Positions 18,214 through 26,432 of a stretch of 64,000 nt of DNA are shown in pieces. Position numbers and translations under genes: made by a program. The first letter of the stretch is position 1, and each line of letters opens with the position of its first letter. Location: NCBI RefSeq assembly GCF_000156335.1, contig NZ_DS999213.1, positions 1,798,810 through 1,862,809 of the forward strand. Direction: 5' to 3'. The DNA is from Roseobacter sp. GAI101 (GTDB taxonomy: Bacteria > Pseudomonadota > Alphaproteobacteria > Rhodobacterales > Rhodobacteraceae). Under the pieces are notes generated by a model. The model was given only the letters and a program-made list of their open reading frames with translations, ran no database searches and was not told where the DNA came from.

Positions 18214-18543
18214 TTATCCGATACTGATGTCTTTGCTGTCCTCGTAGACAGAGCCGTCATCGTCATACCATGTGAATTTGAACGTGCCGGCCTCTGGGAC
18301 GGTGGCGTCAAATTCAAGGTATGGGTTCGTCGAAATTGCGGGCTGCAATTCGATATCGACAACATTCTGATCGTTGAAATCACAGGTAAAGCGATTGATG
18401 ATCGAACGCGGGATGGCGTTTCCATCCTTGTCCTTGCGCTGACCGGATTCCATCTTGTGGCTGATCAGCGTCTTGATGGTGATCGTTTCACCTGCTGCTG
18501 CCGATTTTGGTACTTTGACGCGGGGTTTTACACCAGATGCCAT
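18214..18543 (-). CDS. soxZ: SoxZ, sulfur-carrier partner
   Basis: A 109-residue protein without signal peptide, beginning MASGVKPRVKVP, with the immunoglobulin-like beta-sheet pattern of SoxZ (ITIKTLISHKMESG, later FTWYDDDGS). It binds SoxY and is carried across the membrane with it by the Tat system. AAGGA precedes the start. It lies 22 bases after soxY. Confidence 0.95.
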   Translation of the reverse strand: MASGVKPRVKVPKSAAAGETITIKTLISHKMESGQRKDKDGNAIPRSIINRFTCDFNDQNVVDIELQPAISTNPYLEFDATVPEAGTFKFTWYDDDGSVYEDSKDISIG

Positions 18544-18565
18544 TTCATTAATTCCTTATAAAGCC

Positions 18566-18985
18566 TTAGCCGCCGCAGCCGCCGATTGTCACTTTTACCG
18601 TGCTGGATGCCTTGGCGAACGAGCCGTCAGCCATCTTCGCAATGGCCACCACGTCTTGGGTTCCAGCCAGACGGATCCGTGTGGATGCGTGCTGCGAACC
18701 CGCGAGGGGACCAAATTTGAATGTCGCGACACCGGGCGTGGGGTTACCCAATGCCAGCACCATGATCTCTGTCGCGCCGGGGGCGTCGACTTCGATTGGC
18801 ACGGTGTTGCCGTTTTCGGCAATTTCCGGCGCGGTCAGGGTCAGCCCTGTGTCCGCCATTTCCGCACCACCGGTGAAGGCGGCGATCGCGTCATCGCCAG
18901 CAGCCGCAAAGGCCAGCTTTGGCAAGGCGAGGGCCGCGAAAGCGCTTGCGCCCATGACGATTGCATTACGTCTTGTGAATTCCAT
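18566..18985 (-). CDS. soxY: SoxY, thiosulfate/sulfur carrier
   Basis: A 139-residue Tat substrate; the start MEFTRRNAIV is preferred because AGGAG sits seven bases upstream of it and too close to the ATG six bases earlier. The C-terminus ends in VTIGGCGG, and Cys137 is the swinging-arm cysteine to which sulfur intermediates are covalently bound. SoxYZ passes substrates between SoxXA, SoxB and SoxCD. It is located between soxX and soxZ. Confidence 0.96.
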   Translation of the reverse strand: MEFTRRNAIVMGASAFAALALPKLAFAAAGDDAIAAFTGGAEMADTGLTLTAPEIAENGNTVPIEVDAPGATEIMVLALGNPTPGVATFKFGPLAGSQHASTRIRLAGTQDVVAIAKMADGSFAKASSTVKVTIGGCGG

Positions 18986-19021
18986 TGTCATACTCCTGAA
19001 CAAACCCTGTCTAAAGGGTTT

Positions 19022-19495
19022 TTAATCTTTCAGCGTGGCAAGATAGGCCACGACATCTTCTACCTGCTGCGCCGTCAAAAGCGGCCCCAGCGTGTCATCG
19101 GCGGCTTTGCCGGTATAGGCCTTGCCCGGACGGATATAGCCGGTGTCCTTGTAGAACGATGGCATCATCGTGCCCTCGAACATCATCTTTGCATTTGCAA
19201 CGATGCCGCGCAGATCAGCCTCGCTCCAGCGGCTGCCAGCGCCGTCCAGCGCGGGACCAATCATGCCCTGGAACGCGATATCAGGCAAAGCGCTGACTTC
19301 GTGGCAGGCCACACAGTTGCCCAACTGTTTACTGCCGACGACCTTGGCCCCCTCTTCGGGGTTGCCAGCGGTACCGGTCAAGGATGCTTCAACGGCACCA
19401 TCAACATATGTGACGGCGGTTGGTGCGATATCGGCTGCATTTGCGTTTGCCGCAAGTCCAACGGACGCCACCAAGGCGAGTATAGAAATTTTCAT
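19022..19495 (-). CDS. soxX: SoxX, monoheme cytochrome c subunit of SoxXA
   Basis: The start at 19493-19495 has GGAGG five bases upstream and is followed by a signal peptide (cleavage near ANAAD). A single heme motif CVACH is at residues 61-65 and a methionine-rich EGTMMPSF segment probably supplies the distal ligand. SoxX receives electrons during SoxXA-catalysed binding of thiosulfate to SoxY. It is the first gene after the operator-bearing soxW-soxX gap and so starts the structural operon soxXYZABCD. Confidence 0.95.
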   Translation of the reverse strand: MKISILALVASVGLAANANAADIAPTAVTYVDGAVEASLTGTAGNPEEGAKVVGSKQLGNCVACHEVSALPDIAFQGMIGPALDGAGSRWSEADLRGIVANAKMMFEGTMMPSFYKDTGYIRPGKAYTGKAADDTLGPLLTAQQVEDVVAYLATLKD

Positions 19496-19561
19496 GCGTC
19501 CTCCCAAAGACTCTTATTTGTATACGAGCGTAGACGGTGTGGCATAACCACGCAACTATAA

Positions 19562-19577
19562 ATTCGCTTTTGTGAAT
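19562..19577. promoter_or_regulatory. Predicted SoxR operator in the soxW-soxX gap
   Basis: A perfect ATTC-N8-GAAT dyad stands 67 bases upstream of soxX. Flanking bases extend the symmetry (AAATTC...GAATTT). In Pseudaminobacter salicylatoxidans SoxR is reported to bind the soxW-soxX and soxS-soxV gaps, and this site is in the equivalent position, so it probably represses soxXYZABCD in the absence of sulfur substrate. Confidence 0.75.
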
Positions 19578-19617
19578 TTTTAACGACAGCTTTTGATGTA
19601 TCGCCGCCCGCCGACTA

Positions 19618-20184
19618 CTACTTATCCCGCTCTGCCAGCTTGCGCGCATGGTACTTCTGAAAGCTTTCGTCGCCTTCATACTCCTTGTCGACCACCCAGT
19701 TAAGCATATTGAAGATCGTGCCTGCCTCGAATGCGCCCGGAACCGTGGCCACTGCCGCCTCTGCCGCCGTTTGCCCTTCAGGCACCTCTTGCGGCAGGAA
19801 AACAAGCGTCGGCGTGAACAACATGCCCCATTTGCGCACCATGTCTTTTTCCGACAGCGATTCGCCGTCGAAATCCGTTACCTCGACATCACCGAACATG
19901 TTGATCTGCACGACGAAGAAATGCTCCTTAAGGTAGGCGTCGATTTGAGGCAGCGGAAACACCTCCTTGTGCATCTTGGCGCAATAGATGCAGCCGCGCT
20001 GTTCGATGATCAGCATGAGGCGCTTGCCCTCGGCATTGGCTTCGGCAAGGTCGTCTGACAGGTCCTTGAAGGTGTCGCGCATCCATTCGGTCTTGTGCAG
20101 CCCGTCATCACCCAGTTCGGCGGAAAAGGCAGAACCGGCAAGGCAAAGCGACAGGGCAGTCAGGCAAATTTTCAGCAGTTTCAT
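19618..20184 (-). CDS. soxW: SoxW, periplasmic thioredoxin-like protein
   Basis: A 188-residue secreted thioredoxin-fold protein with signal peptide (cleavage near AFSAE) and a redox motif CIYC at Cys65/Cys68, followed by FTPTLVFLP with the family cis-proline. It is reduced by the membrane protein SoxV, encoded just upstream, and passes electrons to keep the SoxY cysteine reactive. AAGGGA precedes the ATG. About 120 bases containing an operator separate it from soxX. Confidence 0.92.
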   Translation of the reverse strand: MKLLKICLTALSLCLAGSAFSAELGDDGLHKTEWMRDTFKDLSDDLAEANAEGKRLMLIIEQRGCIYCAKMHKEVFPLPQIDAYLKEHFFVVQINMFGDVEVTDFDGESLSEKDMVRKWGMLFTPTLVFLPQEVPEGQTAAEAAVATVPGAFEAGTIFNMLNWVVDKEYEGDESFQKYHARKLAERDK

Positions 20185-20199
20185 GGTACGATCCCTTTA

Positions 20200-20940
20200 T
20201 CAGCCGATGGCGCTGAAGACCGGAAAGGTCTCAAGCAACCATTGCGCGATGTAGTTAACAGAATTTGTGGCAATCAGCAGCCCGAAGATCACCAGCAAGG
20301 CACCCATGACTTTTTCGACTGTGCCCAGATGCCGGCGAAACCGCGCCATAAAACGCATGAACGGGCCAATGAACAGGGCAGCCAGGACAAAGGGCGCTGT
20401 CATGCCGACGCCGTAGGTGAACAGCAAAAGCGCCCCGCTGGTTGCCGTATCGGTCCCGGCGGCCGTGAAAAGGATCGCGGCCAGAACGGGACCGACGCAC
20501 GGGGTCCACCCGAAGGCAAAGGCCAGCCCGATGACATAGGCCCCCAGCAGGCTTGTCGCCTTGGTATCGCCTGCGTCGGCGCGGAATTGACGGTACAGAA
20601 AGCCGATGCGGATGACCCCCAGAAAATGCAGGCCCATGGCGATGATGATGGCCGCTGCGATCCAGCGCAGGATGTCGAAATAGTCGCGCACCACCTGGCC
20701 AAAACTGCTTGCCGCAGCCCCCAGCCCCATAAAGATGGTGATCACCCCCGCAGCAAAGAACAGGGCGGCGACCACCGCGCGGCCGCGCACGCCGCTCTGG
20801 ATGGGGCCATCAACAGTGATCTGGTTCATCCCGACCCCGGCCAGATAACTCAGGTAAAAGGGCACGATCGGCAGAATGCAGGGGGACAGAAAGGACAATA
20901 ATCCGGCAATTGCGGCACCGTAAAAGGTTATTTCAAGCAT
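20200..20940 (-). CDS. soxV: SoxV, CcdA/DsbD-type membrane thiol-electron carrier
   Basis: A 246-residue inner-membrane protein with six hydrophobic segments. The two reactive cysteines lie in LSPCILP near the N-terminus and TPCVGP in the middle, as in CcdA. It moves reducing equivalents from cytosolic thioredoxin to periplasmic SoxW or SoxS. It is the first gene of the minus-strand sox unit, diverging from soxS. AAAGG is eight bases from the ATG. Confidence 0.93.
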   Translation of the reverse strand: MLEITFYGAAIAGLLSFLSPCILPIVPFYLSYLAGVGMNQITVDGPIQSGVRGRAVVAALFFAAGVITIFMGLGAAASSFGQVVRDYFDILRWIAAAIIIAMGLHFLGVIRIGFLYRQFRADAGDTKATSLLGAYVIGLAFAFGWTPCVGPVLAAILFTAAGTDTATSGALLLFTYGVGMTAPFVLAALFIGPFMRFMARFRRHLGTVEKVMGALLVIFGLLIATNSVNYIAQWLLETFPVFSAIG

Positions 20941-20967
20941 TCATGCTGCCTTTAACTTGTTTCATGC

Positions 20968-20987
20968 ACATATTCACATTATGTTAT
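20968..20987. promoter_or_regulatory. Predicted SoxR operator between soxV and soxS
   Basis: ATTC at 20972-20975 is followed eight bases later by TTAT, so only one half-site is perfect. An ACATA/TATGT inverted repeat (20968-20972 and 20980-20984) overlaps it, and the block ACATATTCA...TATG is shared with the operator at 10560-10575. It lies in the 68-base gap between the divergent genes, the second position at which SoxR binding has been reported in other species. Confidence 0.6.
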
Positions 20988-21008
20988 GCGAAATCAATCG
21001 GTATTTCC

Positions 21009-21389
21009 ATGACACAACTGCGCCTTTTTCTTCTTTCTCTCCTCACCTCGACCCTGTTGGCTGGTGCGGCTTTTGCCGACGCCACCCTTGTCATGATCGA
21101 GGAAAAAGGCTGCGTCTGGTGCGCCCGCTGGAATGAACAGATCGCCCCGATCTACCCCAAGACCGACGCGGGCAAAAACGCCCCGCTGCGCCGGGTCGAC
21201 ATCGCCGATGAACGCCCGTCGGACCTGACATTTGCGCGTGGCCTGCACTTTACGCCGACCTTCGTGCTGATGAAGGACGGAGAGGAAATATCCCGGATCG
21301 AAGGATACCCCGGCGAAGATTTCTTCTGGGGCGTATTGGAAAAAATGATGATGGATGCAAAACTGCTCCCGTCGCCAAAAGGAAGCTAA
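21009..21389 (+). CDS. soxS: SoxS, periplasmic thioredoxin-like protein
   Basis: A 126-residue protein starting MTQLRLFLL at 21009; an upstream in-frame ATG would place the start inside soxV, and the signal peptide begins only at 21009. After the signal peptide (cleavage near AFAD) it has CVWC at Cys35/Cys38 and FTPTFVLM with the cis-proline. SoxS is a thiol-disulfide protein reported in other species to reactivate SoxYZ. It is the first gene of the plus-strand unit soxS-soxR-soxT. No strong Shine-Dalgarno sequence is visible. Confidence 0.9.
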   Translation: MTQLRLFLLSLLTSTLLAGAAFADATLVMIEEKGCVWCARWNEQIAPIYPKTDAGKNAPLRRVDIADERPSDLTFARGLHFTPTFVLMKDGEEISRIEGYPGEDFFWGVLEKMMMDAKLLPSPKGS

Positions 21390-21455
21390 GACATATGTGT
21401 TGCCCGATTTCGCGGGCGGCCTGACCGTTGATCTGAAAGCTAAGGAAACGAAACC

Positions 21456-21791
21456 GTGGGTCTACCCGTTTTTGACAAGAATATGTGCGCCGAAGACCTT
21501 GATAAGATGGCGAACAACGCCGTGCGCGCGTCCAACTTTCTGAAGGCGATCAGTCATGAGGGTCGTTTGATGATCCTGTGCCATCTTGCATCAGGTGAAA
21601 AGTCCGTGACCGAGTTGGAAGAATTGCTCTCCGCGCGCCAGGCCGCCGTATCGCAGCAACTGTCGCGCTTGCGGCTTGAGGGGCTGGTGATTCCGCGCCG
21701 CGATGGCAAGACGATTTACTACCGGTTGTCCGACGACCGCCCCAAGCAGATCATGGAAGTCGTCTATGATCTTTTCTGCCGCGCTGACTAA
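21456..21791 (+). CDS. soxR: SoxR, ArsR-family thiol-sensing repressor
   Basis: A 111-residue winged-helix regulator. The GTG at 21456 has AGGA nine bases upstream and is preferred over the ATG at 21483. The helix-turn-helix is VTELEELLSARQAAVSQQL with wing RRDGKTIYYRL. Two cysteines, Cys42 (LCHLASG) and Cys108 (DLFCRAD), are 66 residues apart, exactly as Cys41 and Cys107 in SqrR and the equivalent pair in BigR, which form a persulfide or tetrasulfide bridge and release DNA. The expected operators are found at 10564, 19562 and 20968. Confidence 0.93.
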   Translation: MGLPVFDKNMCAEDLDKMANNAVRASNFLKAISHEGRLMILCHLASGEKSVTELEELLSARQAAVSQQLSRLRLEGLVIPRRDGKTIYYRLSDDRPKQIMEVVYDLFCRAD

Positions 21792-21797
21792 CTTGTC

Positions 21798-22874
21798 GTG
21801 GGACAGCTTGGCACATTCCTACTGGAGCGATTTTCCGAACCCACATTGATGGCTCTCGCGGGCCTTTTCGGCGGTGTCTTGCTGGGGCTGGCCGCGCGGC
21901 TTGGCCGCTTCTGCACCCTCGGGGCCATCGAAGACCTGTATTACGGAGCCAGCTCGGTCCGGTTTGCGATGTGGGGCATTGCCCTTGGCGTGGCGATCAT
22001 CGGGACGTTCGGGTTGTCCGCGGCAGGCGCGCTGGCGCTGACCGACACGCTGTATCTGGGCATCGCCTGGAACCCGTGGGCCAGCATCGTGGGCGGGTTG
22101 ATTTTCGGCTACGGCATGGCGTTGGCGGGCAACTGCGGTTACGGCGCGCTGGCGCGGATGGGCTGCGGTGACTTGCGGTCGTTCATGATCGTCATCGTAA
22201 TGGGCGTGTCGTCCTATGTGGCCTTGGGCGGCCCCCTGTCCGCGGCGCGGCTGGCCATCTTTCCCGTCAACGATGCGGGGCCAAACCCAGCAAGCCTCGC
22301 CCATCTGGCATCCAGCTTTCTGCCCTTTGACCTGCATGTGACGGGCATCACCATCGGTGTCCTGATAATCCTGCTGACGCTATTCCACGCCGGACTGCGC
22401 AACAGCCCCAAGTCAATCCTGTGGGGCGCGGTCGTCGGGGTCGCGATCATTTCGGGCTGGGGGTTCACGCAGTGGATCACGGCGCATGGGTTTGACCGCA
22501 GCATCATCGTCTCGCACACCTTTACCGCGCCCGTCGGGGAAACGCTTCTTTACGTCATGACATCTTCGGGCAATTCAATCAGCTTTGGTACGGGATCGGT
22601 CTGCGGAGTTGTACTTGGCGCGTTGCTGGGCTGTTTGATCAAAGGCCATCTGCGATGGGAGGCGTGCGAGGACCCCCGCGAATTGCGCCGCCAGATCGGT
22701 GGGGCCGTGCTGATGGGCATCGGTGCCGTGATCGCAGTGGGCTGTAGCGTCGGCCAAGGGCTGTCGGCGTTTTCCGTCCTGGCGTACAGCGGACCGGTGA
22801 CTTTGGCTTGCATCGTTGCGGGTGCCGCGATCGGCCTGCGTCAGTTGATCGTCGGGTTCAGCCGGATCGCATAG
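21798..22874 (+). CDS. soxT: SoxT, YeeE/YedE (TsuA-type) sulfur-compound transporter
   Basis: A 358-residue membrane protein with about ten hydrophobic segments, starting at a GTG six bases after the soxR stop. Three cysteines lie in the motifs that in the thiosulfate importer TsuA relay substrate through the membrane: GRFCTLGAI, GNCGYGAL and GCSVGQG. Members import thiosulfate or sulfane-type sulfur. In Paracoccus a YeeE-type soxT is likewise linked to soxR and is thought to deliver the inducer. The stop is only 10 bases from the convergent ROK gene stop, with no visible terminator. Confidence 0.88.
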   Translation: MGQLGTFLLERFSEPTLMALAGLFGGVLLGLAARLGRFCTLGAIEDLYYGASSVRFAMWGIALGVAIIGTFGLSAAGALALTDTLYLGIAWNPWASIVGGLIFGYGMALAGNCGYGALARMGCGDLRSFMIVIVMGVSSYVALGGPLSAARLAIFPVNDAGPNPASLAHLASSFLPFDLHVTGITIGVLIILLTLFHAGLRNSPKSILWGAVVGVAIISGWGFTQWITAHGFDRSIIVSHTFTAPVGETLLYVMTSSGNSISFGTGSVCGVVLGALLGCLIKGHLRWEACEDPRELRRQIGGAVLMGIGAVIAVGCSVGQGLSAFSVLAYSGPVTLACIVAGAAIGLRQLIVGFSRIA

Positions 22875-22884
22875 CGTCTGGTCT

Positions 22885-24081
22885 CTAGGGCATGCCCCCC
22901 GTGTTCGTATTCAACAGGAACTGCTGGAATATCGGGCCCGAGGCTGCCCCGATGGCGCGGGCATTTTCGCCGATGGTGCCCTCTTCGATGCGCGGGACTT
23001 TCAGACCGCGGGTATCCTGAAGCTCCACCTCAGCCCGGATTTGCTCGACCAGTTTGGTCCGTACGTCCGGGGGCACCGCACCGTCGATCACGATCGCTTC
23101 AAAGTCGATTACGGCACAGGTCGACAGGCTGGCCTTGGCCAATTCACGGGCAGTTTGCGCAATCCAGGGATCGACCATCTCGGTAAAAGCGCTCCAGTCT
23201 TGCGGTTGTACCCAAAGGTCGGCGGCCGGTTGGCCTGCCTTGGTCAGCATGGTTTCCAGAAGATGGATCGATGCCGTGTCAATCAGCTGCAAGCTTTCGC
23301 CATCCGGCCCGATGGACCGCAATGACCCCAAAGCACCGGCATTGCCCTGTTGCCCCTCGTAGACCGAATTGTTCAACACGATGCCGCCCCCCACGAAGGC
23401 CCCCACGAAGAAATAGGCGTAGTCGCGGAATTCCTTGCCGCGGCCGTAGACATGTTCGGCCCAGCAGCCGGCCGTGGCATCATTGACCAAGGACACCGGC
23501 AAATCCGTGCATTTGGCCACCTCGGCGACGATGTCGATATTGCTCCAGCGTTGGAATTCTTCGGCGGGAGCACCGACCAGTTCAGCCCAGTGCCAGATTT
23601 CGAACGGGGCTGCGACGCCGATGCCGCACAGGCGTTCAAACAACGAAGGTGCCATCTGTTCGCGGAACTGCGCAATCCCGTCGGCAAGGAACTGAAATAC
23701 CGTCCGGGGCAAGGGATAGGCGTAGGTAATCTGCGCCTGCTGCCAGATCGTCCCGTGGAAATCGATCAGCAGCAGATCAGCACTGCGCCGCCCGACCTTG
23801 AGACCCAGCGACATGACGCCATCCGCCGCAAGCCCCATCGGCACGGACGGTTTGCCGACCTTGCCGCGCACGGGGGTGCCGCGTTCCAGCAGCCCGTCGT
23901 TTTCCAGTTTGCGCAGGATGACCGACACGGTTTGCGGCGACAACCCGGCAAGGCGCGCCAGATCCATTCCCGGCAAGCGCCCATGACGCTGAAGGATCGT
24001 CAAAAGCAGGCGCTCGTTGTGATTGCGCACCCCGCTTTGATTGACGCCCGCACTCAGCGCCCTGACAACTGATTGATCCAT
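22885..24081 (-). CDS. ROK-family transcriptional regulator of the adjacent sugar transporter
   Basis: A 398-residue protein with an N-terminal winged helix (about residues 20-80; ILQRHGRLPGMDLARLAGLS is the recognition region) and a ROK sugar-kinase-like domain. The zinc-binding CGxCGCxGCxE motif of true ROK kinases is replaced by EGQQGNAGALGS, so it is a regulator and not an enzyme. It is divergent from frcBCAK and a perfect palindromic operator lies in the gap, so it probably represses frc until sugar binds, and also itself. Confidence 0.88.
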   Translation of the reverse strand: MDQSVVRALSAGVNQSGVRNHNERLLLTILQRHGRLPGMDLARLAGLSPQTVSVILRKLENDGLLERGTPVRGKVGKPSVPMGLAADGVMSLGLKVGRRSADLLLIDFHGTIWQQAQITYAYPLPRTVFQFLADGIAQFREQMAPSLFERLCGIGVAAPFEIWHWAELVGAPAEEFQRWSNIDIVAEVAKCTDLPVSLVNDATAGCWAEHVYGRGKEFRDYAYFFVGAFVGGGIVLNNSVYEGQQGNAGALGSLRSIGPDGESLQLIDTASIHLLETMLTKAGQPAADLWVQPQDWSAFTEMVDPWIAQTARELAKASLSTCAVIDFEAIVIDGAVPPDVRTKLVEQIRAEVELQDTRGLKVPRIEEGTIGENARAIGAASGPIFQQFLLNTNTGGMP

Positions 24082-24127
24082 AGCTGCAACGCCCTCCCAA
24101 GCATCTGCCTCATTTATCGCCAGCCGG

Positions 24128-24154
24128 ATTAATAAATCAAGTTTATTTATTAAT
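24128..24154. promoter_or_regulatory. Perfect palindromic operator for the ROK regulator
   Basis: A 10-bp perfect inverted repeat, ATTAATAAAT and ATTTATTAAT, separated by 7 bases. Its right end overlaps the candidate -35 element of the frc promoter, so bound regulator would block RNA polymerase. Confidence 0.82.
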
Positions 24155-24183
24155 TGACAGCGCAGCCAGAATCACGTTGTAGT
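24154..24183 (+). promoter_or_regulatory. Candidate sigma-70 promoter for frcBCAK
   Basis: A consensus -35 TTGACA at 24154-24159 is followed after 18 bases by TGTAGT (24178-24183), a four-of-six match to the -10. It overlaps the operator and points towards frcB. Confidence 0.55.
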
Positions 24184-24255
24184 TGGAATATTGGGTGCCT
24201 TGCCGTACCCTAAACTTGGCGCGAAAGTCGCCGCACCGATTTCTGGGAGGGGATC

Positions 24256-25275
24256 ATGAAAACATTACTCGCAAGCACCGCAATCGCATTTGCCGCCATG
24301 TCCGGCAGCGCAATGGCCGATGCGCATAGCGTTACCGCCTGTCTGATCACGAAAACGGACACCAACCCGTTTTTCGTGAAGATGAAGGAAGGTGCCGAAG
24401 CCAAGGCAGCCGAGCTTGGCATGACCTTGAAATCCTTTGCCGGCAAGATTGACGGCGATCACGAAACACAGGTGGCCGCGATTGAAACCTGCATCGCAGA
24501 CGGTGCCAAGGGTATCCTGCTGACCGCCTCCGACACCTCTTCGATCGTGACTGCCGTGCAGCAGGCGCGCGACGCGGGCATTGTCGTGATCGCTCTGGAC
24601 ACCCCCCTGGACCCTGCCGATGCGGCTGATGCGACGTTCGCGACAGACAACTTCCTTGCAGGCAAGCTGATCGGCCAATGGGCCGCTGCCAAGCTGGGTG
24701 ATGACGCGGCGAATGCGAAAATCGCCATGCTCGATCTGGCCGTCAGCCAGCCGACCGTCGGCGTATTGCGCGACCAGGGCTTTCTGGAAGGCTTCGGCAT
24801 TGATCTGGGCGACCCGAACAAATGGGGCGATGAAACAGACCCGCGCATCGTCGGCAACGACGTGACGGCAGGCAACGAAGAAGGCGGCCGCAAGGCGATG
24901 GAGAACCTTCTGGCCAAGGACCCGATGATCAACGTGGTCTACACGATCAACGAACCCGCGGCAGCCGGTGCTTACGAAGCGCTGAAATCCATCGGCCGTG
25001 AAAACGATGTGCTGATCGTGTCTGTCGATGGCGGGTGCCCCGGCGTGTCCAACATTGCCGACGGCATCATCGGTGCCACCTCGCAGCAGTACCCTTTGCT
25101 GATGGCCTCCAAAGGCGTCGAAGCAATCGCGCAGTTTGCAAAAGACGGCACCAAGCCCGCGCCAACCGAAGGCAAGGATTTCTTTGACACGGGCGTTTCC
25201 CTTGTCACGGACCAGCCTGTTGACGGTGTTGAATCGATCTCTGTTCAGGAAGGCACAGATCGCTGCTGGGGCTAA
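24256..25275 (+). CDS. frcB: Fructose-type sugar ABC transporter, periplasmic binding protein
   Basis: A 339-residue exported protein (signal peptide to about AMADAH) of the ribose/fructose-binding family (Peripla_BP_4). The sequence [16 protein letters not shown] near the N-terminus and [15 protein letters not shown] later are typical of FrcB from rhizobia and roseobacters. It captures a sugar, probably fructose, in the periplasm. GGGAGG precedes the start. A hairpin follows before frcC. Confidence 0.88.
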   Translation: MKTLLASTAIAFAAMSGSAMADAHSVTACLITKTDTNPFFVKMKEGAEAKAAELGMTLKSFAGKIDGDHETQVAAIETCIADGAKGILLTASDTSSIVTAVQQARDAGIVVIALDTPLDPADAADATFATDNFLAGKLIGQWAAAKLGDDAANAKIAMLDLAVSQPTVGVLRDQGFLEGFGIDLGDPNKWGDETDPRIVGNDVTAGNEEGGRKAMENLLAKDPMINVVYTINEPAAAGAYEALKSIGRENDVLIVSVDGGCPGVSNIADGIIGATSQQYPLLMASKGVEAIAQFAKDGTKPAPTEGKDFFDTGVSLVTDQPVDGVESISVQEGTDRCWG

Positions 25276-25301
25276 GCCTTTACCATAAAGACGCAAGTCC
25301 A

Positions 25302-25324
25302 GGGGCAGGTCACGTGCCTGCCCC
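25302..25324 (+). other. Intercistronic hairpin after frcB
   Basis: GGGGCAGG (25302-25309) pairs perfectly with CCTGCCCC (25317-25324) across a 7-base loop. There is no U run. Such structures between binding-protein and permease genes commonly stabilise the upstream messenger and let the binding protein be made in excess. Confidence 0.7.
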
Positions 25325-25370
25325 GAAACCATCCTGATACTCTGAAATTTCATAACTGCAGGGGCGCACC

Positions 25371-26432
25371 ATGTCTGACCCTACGAATTACGAATCCGCC
25401 GCCAAGGGAAGCCCCGAGGCCGTTGCCGAATTCGCCGACACCGGAAAATCATTGATCAACAAGCTGCAGCATGCGCTGCATGTGACGCCATCGCTGGTGC
25501 CGCTGATCGTTCTGGTCCTGTCCTTGATCGTGTTCGGCATCCTGCTGGGGTCAAAGTTCTTCTCGCCTTTCGCGCTGACGCTGATCCTGCAACAGGTGGC
25601 CATCGTGGGCATCGTAGGGGCGGCGCAATCGCTTGTTATCCTGACCGCTGGCATTGACTTGTCGGTTGGTGCGATCATGGTGCTAAGTTCGGTCGTAATG
25701 GGCCAGTTTTCATTCCGCTACGGGCTGCCCCCGGAAATCGCCGTGGTCTGCGGGCTTTTGTGCGGCACGGCCTGCGGCTTCGTCAACGGCTGGCTGGTCG
25801 CCTACATGAAGCTGCCGCCGTTCATCGTGACCCTTGGCATGTGGCAGATCATTCTGGCGTCGAATTTCCTGTATTCCGCCAATGAAACCATCCGCAGCCA
25901 AGACATCAGCGCCAATGCCCCCTTGCTTCAGCTCTTTGGCGAAAAGATCAATATCGGCGGGGCGATCTTTACTTACGGAGTGATCTTCCTTGTGGTGCTG
26001 GTGTTGTTTCTGGCCTATGTCCTGCGCCACACGGCCTGGGGCCGCCACGTCTATGCCGTAGGCGACGACCCTGACGCGGCTGAACTGTCCGGTGTGAATG
26101 TCAAACGCGTGCTTGTGTCGGTCTATATGCTGGCGGGGCTGATCTGCGCCTTTGCGGGCTGGGCCCTGATCGGACGGATCGGGTCGGTGTCGCCCACTTC
26201 CGGGCAGCTGGCCAATATCGAAAGCATCACCGCAGTCGTGATTGGCGGCATCAGCCTTTTCGGCGGGCGTGGCTCCGTGCTGGGAATGCTGTTCGGCGCG
26301 CTGATCGTCGGTGTCTTTACCCTTGGGCTGCGGCTGATGGGGGCGGATGCACAATGGACCTATCTGCTGATCGGTGCGCTGATCATTGCAGCTGTGGCCG
26401 TGGATCAATGGATTAGAAAGGTATCGGTCTGA
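25371..26432 (+). CDS. frcC: Fructose-type sugar ABC transporter, permease
   Basis: A 353-residue inner-membrane permease of the RbsC/FrcC family with eight to ten hydrophobic segments. The segments LTAGIDLSVGAIM and ITAVVIGGISLFGGRGS are hallmarks of that family. The stop TGA overlaps the ATG of frcA by one base. Confidence 0.9.
   Translation: MSDPTNYESAAKGSPEAVAEFADTGKSLINKLQHALHVTPSLVPLIVLVLSLIVFGILLGSKFFSPFALTLILQQVAIVGIVGAAQSLVILTAGIDLSVGAIMVLSSVVMGQFSFRYGLPPEIAVVCGLLCGTACGFVNGWLVAYMKLPPFIVTLGMWQIILASNFLYSANETIRSQDISANAPLLQLFGEKINIGGAIFTYGVIFLVVLVLFLAYVLRHTAWGRHVYAVGDDPDAAELSGVNVKRVLVSVYMLAGLICAFAGWALIGRIGSVSPTSGQLANIESITAVVIGGISLFGGRGSVLGMLFGALIVGVFTLGLRLMGADAQWTYLLIGALIIAAVAVDQWIRKVSV

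Noticed and set aside
18186..18425. In-frame N-terminal extension of soxA into soxZ
   Set aside because: Ribosome-binding site and signal peptide both place the start at 18185.
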